This document shows, one piece after another, positions 56,093 to 64,000 of a stretch of 64,000 nt of DNA. Source of the DNA: Tenodera sinensis (Eukaryota > Arthropoda > Insecta > Mantodea > Mantidae). Numbering within the stretch: the first letter of the stretch is position 1; each line of letters starts with the position of its first letter. The stretch lies in the NCBI GenBank assembly GCA_030765045.1, contig CM060961.1, forward strand, positions 32,832,805-32,896,804. The letters run 5' to 3'. The translations under genes and the position numbers were made by a program. The notes beneath the pieces are model-generated. The model had not been told where the DNA came from, did not search any database, and saw only the letters and a program-made list of their open reading frames with translations.

Positions 56093-57424
56093 CGAGGGCC
56101 GTTCAGAAAGTAACCTCCAGTTGATTGCAAAAAATTCACCAAGTTAAATAAAAATATTTTAATATATGCATCTTACAACTACATCTTAGCACTATTTTTC
56201 TACATAGTCTCCATAACGATTGAGGCACTTATCATATCTGTTCACAAGCTTTGAAATTCCTTCTGCATAAAAATCACCCGCTTGTGCCTGGAGCCAGCCT
56301 GTGACCGCATCTTTGAGCTCTTCGTCGTCATCAAACCGCTGGGACCCGAGCCATTTCTTCATATGCATGAAGAGGTGATAATCGCTTGGCGCCAGATCTG
56401 GGCTGTAAGGTGGATGGTTGACGTCCCACTTGAAGGACTCAAGAAGGGCTGTTGTTCTGCGAGCAGAGTGAGGACGGGCGTTATCGTGCAAAAAACCGAT
56501 ACCGGAAGTCAGCATACCACGGCGTTTGTTCTGTATAGCCTGTCGAAATTTTTTTAGTGTTTCACAGTACACGTCTTGATTAATGGTCGTCCCACGTTCC
56601 ATGAATTCAACCAACAACACCCCTTTTGCATCCCAAAACACCATTGCCATCAATTTTCGGGCAGAAAAATCTTGCCGGGCTTTTATTGGTTTGGTAGGCG
56701 AATTTGAATGTGCCCACATCTTTGATTGTTCTTTTGTCTCAGGGTTCACGTACTTAATCCAGGTTTCGTCCCCGGTCACGATTCTGTTTAACAATGGTTC
56801 ACCTTTGTCCTCATAACGTGACAGAAAGTCTAATGCAGAGGCCATTCTTTGAGTTTTGTGGTGGTCGGTAAGAATTTTGGGCACCCATCGTGCACAGAAC
56901 TTACGGTAACCCAATCTTGCTGTCACTATCTCGTACAAGAGAGTCTTAGAAATCTGTGGAAAATCAGTAGACAACTCCGACATTGTGAAACGTCGGTTTT
57001 CACGAACTTTTGCATCAACTGTCTGAACGAGTTCGTCCGTCACCAATGATGGTCTACCACTCCTCTCTTCATCATGATCGTTTTCTCGTCCACTTTTAAA
57101 TAAACGTACCCATTCACGGACCACTCCTTCACTCATAACTCTTGGTCCGTACACGGCACAAAGCTCACGATGAATAGCTGCTGCAGAATATCCTTTGGCT
57201 GTAAAAAACCTTATAACAGCACGCACTTCACATTTGGCGGGGTTTTCTATTGCAGCACACATTTCAAACGGCCACAAACACTAAACTAGCGCAGGTACGA
57301 CGTTCACTCGACCACGGCTTGATGCCGACTGACCTGCTGAGTGCGTGAATGCACAGATGGCGTCGCTACTCCCCCCACTACCCACACTGTGACCGATCGG
57401 AGGTTACTTTCTGAACGGCCCTCG
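56093..57424 (-). mobile_element. Complete mariner element with perfect termini
   Basis: The 26-bp terminal inverted repeats (CGAGGGCCGTTCAGAAAGTA plus ACCTCC) are identical at both ends and flanked by TA. The element is 1332 bp with one intact transposase ORF on the minus strand. It is the youngest-looking DNA transposon in the window. Confidence 0.95.
56192..57277 (-). CDS. Mariner transposase, intact ORF
   Basis: A 361-residue open frame, close to the usual 345-350 for mariner. The N-terminal HTH pair spans about residues 18-62 (GYSAAAIHRELC, VVREWVRLFKSGR), GRPS is at 75-78, and the WVPKILT signature at 131. Catalytic Asp are D170 (TGDETW), D265 (FLHDNARPH) and D299 (YSPDLAPSDYHLF). I count 33 residues between D265 and D299, one less than the DD34D standard, apparently from loss of one codon before HPPYSPD. 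An upstream start extends the N-terminus a little. The protein would act in the nucleus to cut and paste its own ends at TA. Confidence 0.93.
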   Translation of the reverse strand: MWPFEMCAAIENPAKCEVRAVIRFFTAKGYSAAAIHRELCAVYGPRVMSEGVVREWVRLFKSGRENDHDEERSGRPSLVTDELVQTVDAKVRENRRFTMSELSTDFPQISKTLLYEIVTARLGYRKFCARWVPKILTDHHKTQRMASALDFLSRYEDKGEPLLNRIVTGDETWIKYVNPETKEQSKMWAHSNSPTKPIKARQDFSARKLMAMVFWDAKGVLLVEFMERGTTINQDVYCETLKKFRQAIQNKRRGMLTSGIGFLHDNARPHSARRTTALLESFKWDVNHPPYSPDLAPSDYHLFMHMKKWLGSQRFDDDEELKDAVTGWLQAQAGDFYAEGISKLVNRYDKCLNRYGDYVEK

Positions 57425-57448
57425 TATATATATATATACACATATATA

Positions 57449-59644
57449 CAGGATGTTAATGAACTGAACCGAAATATTTTCAGAGCAAGTGGAGATCTCT
57501 GAAAAAAGTAATTTGGGACAGGAGACTTATGGCCTGTTGGTTCAAATGTGGAAGTTACGGCTATAAGTTTCTAAAGTGCCAGTACGCCACTGCTAATGAT
57601 ACCACTTGAGTGCACAACACACGAAAATGAAGAGACGGTCAGACCACTCCCTCTGGTGCAATGGTTATGACGTTAGCTTTCAAGTGAAAGGTAAATGAGT
57701 TCGTGTCTCCTTCACTTTATTTGTCTTTTTTTTTTCAGTTTTGTTTTGTTTGTTTGTTTTTGTTTTAATATTTTGTCTAAGCTTTTAATTCTTGTATAAT
57801 GCATTTTACAGAGTAATTTCACCTTGTGAGTGCAATTAATTATAATTCCTTCTAACAAAGGTTGAATCCTGCTTAATACTCTCAAATGCTGTACGTCTAA
57901 ATGGGCGGAGGTTTAAAGGATGAACGGACTTACATAAAATAAAAAGTAAATGTAACTCCTTACATCAGGTTTAAAGGAACTGCTCGAAATGGCGACCTGT
58001 GTTTCCAATGCACAGTTGACAGTGGCAAAGGAACGACTATCGTACTCTGTCCAAAATTCCTTGTGTGTGTCAAATAACTTCACATGCTGCTATTGTTCGG
58101 GCAGTTAGGTCCTCTTCTGATGTAATAGGTGTTTCATACACTAGAGGCTTGAGGTGACCGCAGAAAAAGAAATCAATTGGGTTGAGGTCGGGAGAGCGTG
58201 CTGGCCAAGCTGCAGTTGGACTTCCCCTTCCGATACATAGGGCGGCATAAACATGGTTTAAATGCTTTTGTACAGCAAGGGTGAAATGGGGCGGAGCTTC
58301 ATCATGTTTTAGCCACGTTTGACGACGAATATGAAGGGGCACATCTTCTAAAAATACAGGTAATATGTTCTGTAACACATGAAGATAAGCATGTCCATTT
58401 AACCGTGGGGGGAGCAGGTATGGGCCAATGACATGGTCTGAAATTATTCCAACCCATATGTTGACTGAAAAAGTCTGCTGGTGACTTCTCCACAACACAT
58501 GTGGATTCACATAGTCCCACACATGGCTGTTTCTTGAATTAAGAACTAGGCCATCCCTGGTGAACAAGGCCTCATCAGTGAACAATACTGATGAAAAGAA
58601 TTCAGGCTGCTGGAGTAAAGCCCAGTTGCAAAATTGTAGCCAAAGGCCAGTCTTCCGGCTTTAGTGCTTGCACCTTCTGTGGGTGAAATGTGTGGTTGGT
58701 CTTCATGTACTCGTATGACTTGCCATACGTTAACTTGGTTAGCGCCTAGTGCACGTGCAATAGCGCGTGTGCTGGTAGATGGCTCTTCTGCAATGCTTCG
58801 CAGTACATTCTCCTCGAATTGCACTATGCGTCGAGTTCGTGCAATGCCCGTATTGCCCCTGTTGACCTGGAAGGTTCCTCTCTCTCGCAAACGTCTATCG
58901 ATGGACTGGAAGGTTGAGTGATGTGGTTGGCGCCTATTGGGATACCGTTCCCTGTACAGTGCTGCAGCAGCTAACCCATTACATCATGATTCACTGTAAA
59001 TAAGGTGCATATCTGCTAGGTCAGAAATGGTGTACATGTTCTCCATGTTGTCCAACAGACAATCCTCAGCACACTAACTGTAGTGTCCCAAAGAACGGAA
59101 ATCATACTAGTGTTATTGTACTGGCCAATCAGATTAATATTCATAATTACGAATCACGCCATTTCTTCCTATTGTAATTTATGATGAAGAAAAAAAAATT
59201 AACCATATGACAGTAACCGAAATAATGACCTCTGGAACAACAGCTTTCGGCGTTATGGATTGGGCCACCAGAACAGTTACACAAATACTACTAGAGTAGG
59301 CTATTGATGCAAGAAGGCAGTTAATTGCTGTTGAGTGTTGCACTGGCAGGTGATTAGTTCGAGATTTGAGATATCTTTGAGGCATTAAATCTTGAGAATG
59401 CCAATAACAAGCTATTAAGTTTCAATATTTCTATACTCGGGAAGCAGTTTTAAAGACATTCTAATCCAATAATCTCACCCACCTTGTTTCAACACCAACT
59501 TATCAGCATCTGATGCCAATTAGGTTTAACACAATTAACTGCGTTATGTTAAGCCGCAGGACATGCATTGCCTATCTCAACTTGCTTATATTAGTCACAT
59601 CTACAATTGCTGAAATTATTTCGGTGTAGTTCATTAACATCCTG
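57449..59644 (-). mobile_element. Second TA-inserting transposon (IS630/Tc1/mariner superfamily)
   Basis: A 2196-bp element with TA on both sides and ~36-bp terminal inverted repeats (CAGGATGTTAATGAACT at both ends, then ACCGAAATA with few differences). The transposase is on the minus strand in the middle. Its left end abuts the mariner with only about 24 bp of TA-rich sequence between. Confidence 0.85.
57970..59046 (-). pseudogene. Tc1/mariner-superfamily transposase, one stop and frameshifts
   Basis: ATG at 59046 starts MENMYTISDLADMHLIYSES. An in-frame TGA follows near 58990, then NGLAAAALYRERYPNRRQPH and a second HTH (RAIARALGANQVNVWQVIR). A frameshift near 58600 leads to the catalytic part: FTDEALFTRDG, then WLKHDEAPPHF, then RSPDLNPIDFFFCGHLK. 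The third residue is Asp, with 42 residues between the second and third by my count. The frame stops at 58070, with recognisable C-terminus (GNTGRHFEQ) beyond. Inactive but not old. Confidence 0.8.
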
Positions 59645-60429
59645 TATATATCACCTCACAAGTAAATTGTGACATAATATATGGGTGAGGGTAGCATAAA
59701 TTTAAAGTGAATAATATTAGCTAGAACATAAAAAAAGGGGACCACCACAGTTAACCACTTGTTAACTCTGACACTTGGGGTAACTCATAGTTGAAGACTG
59801 TCTTTATCTTTCAGAATGAATATATTCTCCTAGACTGTTAGTTGTTTCACATTAGAGATGCTTTTTAACAATGTAGGCTAAGGATCAATTTTGTGGTTTT
59901 GGTAGCAAAAACTGCACTACTACAGATTTTTCCGCTTTATACTTCAGATTCCTAAGGTGTTCTTTAGACCTTCTTTTCAATTTTCTTGTTTTTTACAATA
60001 TAAATTTTGTTGCTGGCAAGTCTTTTTTGGTCGTGTAATCATGAAGTGAATCCAGAGGTTAAATTATTAAAACAATTAAATGGACCATTGATTTAATAGT
60101 TTGGCAAAAGATATTCATTTTTAAAAATAGGGACCACATTATGAATTTTGAAATACTGCCAATTGATTCTGTTAACAAGTTTGTTTTGTTTTCAGTGGTT
60201 GGTAATACATAGAAATATTACGTGATTTAGCACTCATAACCATGGTGACTATTATAAACAAGAGCACTGAAGATATGAGGAATGCATCATGAAACTAGTT
60301 TGCGTTTAATTTCAAGAACTTGCAGCAAATACTAAGATAAGTGAAGCTTATAGTCTCTAGATATTTGTTATGTTTAAGAATTTTATTGCTTCACTGTTAA
60401 TAGCTTCAGTTTTTCATTGAATTAGTGGT
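59645..60429. other. No recognisable feature
   Basis: AT-rich intergenic sequence. Confidence 0.3.
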
Positions 60430-61276
60430 TATTTTTTACTTTCTGTACTACATATAGTAAGTAGAGGAAGTATATTCCACCCAAAAATTCAGTGTCGAGA
60501 TTTCATCAGAAATGTTTTGAGGCTCCCTGAGACAAAAAAAAAAGCATTTTTAGAAAAGGTACATGTGTATGTGTGTGTGTCTGTGAACAGCATAACTCAA
60601 AAACAGAAAGTCGGTTAAAAACCAAAGTTGGTGTTTTAGTTAAATATCTTTAATTCCTCCACCCTAAACTATCCTTTACATGGAACACTTTTTGAAAATT
60701 TTTATTTTCTCAAAAATGATTCTAACGATTTTGATCAAAATGCCATATGTTTAAGATATTTGTATGGCAAATGAAATGTATATTTTGAATTTTCTGGCTA
60801 TAGTCCATGTAGTCCTCTTTACTCTTGAAGATTTTTACATAACTGGTAAACTGTAAGAGATAGACCAAATCTTACTATACAGAAAATGTAGATCTCATTA
60901 AAACAATTTCTGTCCAAATAAATGTTTTTGTTGAGTGAACTATTTTGGAGATATTCCTTGTTATTTATGTGGGCTTTGCAGAACTTATACTTTTCTCAAA
61001 TGGAAGGTTGCAATCCACTTTTTTATATCTTAGCTGTGCAAAGAGAATGGAATTTCAAAGCCTTCATATAGCGACCAGCTTTAAAAGATTTGACTATTGC
61101 TCAAAGACTACTGCAGGCCTTGACAAGGCATTTGATTTTCACATTAGTGCTATAAGGAACTGGTAATTATGCTTGGTGACATATATTTCTTGTTTGCTTA
61201 AGTTTAGAAGTTTGTGGAACTATTATTAAGAAGAAATAATTAATTACAATTTATTGAAACATATACATTGTGATGG

Positions 61277-61715
61277 AGGTAATGAGAAAGCTGATTTTCT
61301 TGCAAAAAAGGGTACCGGCAATGTGCAGAAATCAATAGTTAATCTACCATTTTATGCAGCTAAAAGATTAGTCAACTCTGAATTCAAAACAATTATTGCA
61401 AAATATTACCATGAAAAATCAAAGAATAAAAGATGGGAACTACCAAACATTCAAACAGTAATTCCTGAGTATGCTAGAAAAACAGCAGTTGCAACCTTCA
61501 GGTTGATTACAGGACATGATTTTCTGGCAAAACATTTAAGCAGAATTGGGATATATTCTTCACCACTCTGTCCTCTATGTGATCTGCAAGAGGAAATGGA
61601 TCGAGACCACCTTCAAATATGCCCGGCCACTTCTAGTGCCCCATCCATCAGTGAAAAATATTGGAGAGCAAGAGGATTAATGACTTCATTGTCAGAAATC
61701 CAGCATTAGCTAACA
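61277..61715 (+). mobile_element. LINE2 copy, 5'-truncated
   Basis: A 12-bp TSD ACATTGTGATGG (61265-61276 and 61716-61727). The 439-bp body starts in NEKADFLAKKG of the RNase H end and is open to the stop at 61707-61709 (LMTSLSEIQH). It contains the zinc knuckle CPLCDLQEEMDRDHLQIC. The catalytic part is absent. Confidence 0.88.
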
Positions 61716-61727
61716 ACATTGTGATGG

Positions 61728-62333
61728 TTTCGAAATTGTGATATTTTCGTTGACAATACATTTTCTAACATTTTTATGAAAGAATATATGTGATTGTCAT
61801 TGACAAGCAACAAAATAGGGGATTAATTCTTGGCCCTAAAATCCAATTTGAAAAAAAATGTGTACCAAATTAAGGAGGTTGATAAGCAAAAATAAAAAAA
61901 ACAAACATTATGAACCTTGCATTCCTTATTTAAGAGACAAATGCTAAATTTCATATTGGGAAGTGTCTGCTTTTTAGTGCTCGGGAGTGATTACTAAATT
62001 TACTATTAATTTGTTCTGGTGTTTTGAATTGCAATTAAGTGTTGAAGATATTGGTTTACAAATTATCCGTGGTTCTTTGTATATTTTACATAATTATCTG
62101 TGTACTACACTGAATTAAGTAAATAAATAATTATAAAATTGTTAGCTTTCCTATTTCCAAATTTTATAATAATTCTGTACATTATTACACTTTATCAAAT
62201 ATTTTTGCATTATGTAGATTTTTATCCTTTATCATTCATATTTAAAATTGACTTTCTACAGATCTATTAGCAGGCGTGTCTCAATGACAACCCTAAAATA
62301 GGACAGCTATCCAACTACTGGATTTTCTCTCAT
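61728..62333. other. No recognisable feature
   Basis: AT-rich sequence that appears to be part of an insertion in R1; its own nature is unknown. Confidence 0.3.
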
Positions 62334-62460
62334 TCCCCTTGCATCTACAAGAGCACTAGCAATAATTTCTGCAAATGTTTGTCTCAACTGACATGAAGAT
62401 AGAGAAATAAGTGTAGAAATAGTAAGAGTAGAGAAAGTCATGTATTACACATCAAACTTT

Positions 62461-63205
62461 TTAGCACAGCATCACTAAAATTTAACACCTATAACATTCA
62501 TACCTCGTATTGTCCTCCATGGTCTAGATGCAACATCCCAAGGTTGTGGGATTAAACCTAAAGGAGGGCAACAGATTTTTTCGGACGTAAAACTCCTTAG
62601 CATGGCTTCCTTCAGAAGGGAAGTAAAGTCAGTGGTCCCATATCATAGATTTACCACCGTAAAAGAACCTAAAGCCTGATAAAGAGGATTTTGAGAAAAA
62701 TAAAGCAGTCTTCCATACCCAAAAATAGAATGACAGACTGAGAACTATAGCACTTAAAAAGGTGTCCATAAATTTCAATTTCATGCTCCCCAGGAGTGGT
62801 TGTATTCATCACTGCATGAAACTACTTGTACAACTTTGGACAGTCATATACTTAATATCAAATTTAATGTTAATATTTTGTTAGTTGGCCTCAGTATAAT
62901 TATCTCATTGGCAACTAATGATCTGTACTTAAGTCTAGCCATTTAATGGAAAATGAGATGAAAAATTCCCTAGGCTTACCCCTTGGATATCCAAGGAAAG
63001 CTGTTGCACACAAGTAGTATAAGGTAGAGTGAGGTAACGTTTGGCAATGCCTGGATTAGACAAAGCTTTTCCATGTCTCAATTAGGCTTGGAAGGAGATA
63101 ATACCAAGTTCTATTTTAGCACATTCTTACTTTGTAGTACCGTAAACATTAGGATCTACTGTATAGAGCAAATTGCTTATTATATAAATTAACAAGTTCT
63201 CCTAC
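62461..63205. other. No recognisable feature
   Basis: No repeats or motifs recognised. Confidence 0.3.
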
Positions 63206-63275
63206 CTGTATGCCCACATAGTTTCCATTGATGCATTCACTTTTGATTTCTCCATACAGAACGTAGAGTGGACAG
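63206..63275 (-). CDS. Candidate exon of an unidentified gene
   Basis: On the minus strand, acceptor TATTTATAG and donor CAG/GTAGGA bracket 70 bp. After one base this encodes CPLYVLYGEIKSECINGN then YVGIQ. The peptide looks like real protein but I cannot assign a family. The frame stays open upstream into apparent intron, and the pyrimidine tract is weak. Confidence 0.3.
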
Positions 63276-63939
63276 CTATAAATATTTTGTTTGATTGAAG
63301 AAATTAGACGAAAATCACAGTTGAACGGGAGAACATTATTGAAACAATCTTTCACATCCTTTTTTTTTTTTTGCAAATCTTCCGATTGTAATAAATTGCT
63401 TTATGTGATACAAATTCGTATGATACAAAATGTCATATGCAGTTCGACAGGATGTACAAGAATAACTATTTCTAATTTTCTGGTGTAAGTGAAAATAGAA
63501 GCTAAATATTTTTCTTAATAAAGTAATGTCCAGAAGTGCATTCTTTTCAGATTATTAATATAAAGGAGAAGATTTAAAAAAATGTTTTGAAAATCATGCT
63601 TCTGTCTGCATACATATTCTGTATATGCATATAACAAAATCAAGCTTATTTGTCTGAGATTAATAGTCAACATCCATGCAGACATGTGATGGGACCTATT
63701 GAATGTGCAACAAATTGGTTCATAGATTTATTATTTTCAGACTTCTGCAAAACATAATTTTAAAACTATTACTTGCACACTTTATCTTGAGCTCTCAAAT
63801 GACTATGTCGAAGACGACAGGTTTTTCTTTGTCTTCTACAGTTTTACTTTAAATTATATCATAAAATGCCACGAGTTGTAACTTCTGCAATAGTATTTTC
63901 CCAGCTAGCCAAAGACTAAATTCCTGTATTATTTACAGG

Positions 63940-64000
63940 AGCTTAAAATATGATTTGAAGCTTTCCTGGCGACGAACATACTCAAGGTGTTCTCGGGCTT
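63940..64000 (+). CDS. Candidate exon running off the window
   Basis: After ATTATTTACAG the second frame is open to the window end (SLKYDLKLSWRRTYSRCSRA). The other two frames have early stops. The acceptor has only a modest pyrimidine tract and the open length is short. Confidence 0.25.

Larger units (their letters stand above)
60430..62460 (+). repeat. R1 repeat, left part and right end separated by ~1.2 kb
   Basis: The left part (60430 to about 61113) starts TTTTTACTTTCTGTACTACA and stops at CAAAGACTACTGCA. Sequence matching the next bases of R1 resumes at about 62334 (TTCCCCTTGCATCTACAAGA) and ends near 62460 (TAGAGAAAGTCATGTATTAC). The sequence between contains a LINE2 insertion. Confidence 0.6.

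Overview
This is eukaryotic, AT-rich, intron- and repeat-dominated DNA. It most resembles a large insect genome, possibly a cockroach, termite or relative. The reasons are the many tRNA-derived SINEs, Penelope-like elements, RNase H-bearing non-LTR retrotransposons and mariner/hAT/piggyBac relics, plus long introns. Species-level placement is inference only. I see no prokaryotic genes, rRNA, CRISPR array or virus.

One host gene is recognisable. Five phase-compatible plus-strand exons (4455-4582, 20804-20920, 23160-23242, 26395-26522, 45899-46146) encode the C-terminal part of a UIMC1/RAP80-like ubiquitin-binding DNA-repair scaffold. They carry two C2HC (UBZ4-like) fingers, a conserved C-terminal motif and a basic tail. 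The 5' exons must lie upstream of the window. The introns are 16.2, 2.2, 3.2 and 19.4 kb and are packed with mobile elements; a hAT transposon makes up most of the third. A 42-nt candidate exon (33021-33062) and two exon-like segments near the right end (63206-63275 minus; 63940 onward plus) are weaker.

Region by region. 0.5-4.4 kb holds a Penelope-type inverted repeat and a 303-bp foldback element. 6.0-10.1 kb holds a SINE, a (TAA)n tract and a LINE1 copy with an intact 1049-codon ORF that lacks its endonuclease. 12.6-19 kb is a graveyard of mariner, LINE and SINE pieces. 19.9-28.9 kb holds SINEs, a hAT transposon and a hAT MITE around three exons. 29-31.4 kb is a Penelope element inside an older repeat (family R1). 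31.9-37.8 kb holds Tc1/mariner-like and piggyBac-like deletion derivatives and further Penelope remnants. 39.9-44 kb holds LINE2, R1 and SINE copies. After the gene's 3' end come a Tigger/pogo relic (47.4-48.0 kb) and an RTE-like LINE3 (48.5-55.8 kb), split by nested insertions at one reused target site. An intact mariner (56.1-57.4 kb) follows, then a second TA-inserting transposon (57.4-59.6 kb), and last R1 and LINE2 fragments.

The elements interact by nesting and by trans-mobilisation. Target-site duplications (TSDs) were read directly for many insertions and give a relative order of events. The least conventional signals are: a SINE family (SINE-B) whose tRNA head is repeatedly inverted relative to its tail; hammerhead-like folds in Penelope terminal repeats; an unclassified module (X) joined in both orientations to LINE2 3' ends; and an open mariner ORF with a shortened catalytic spacing.
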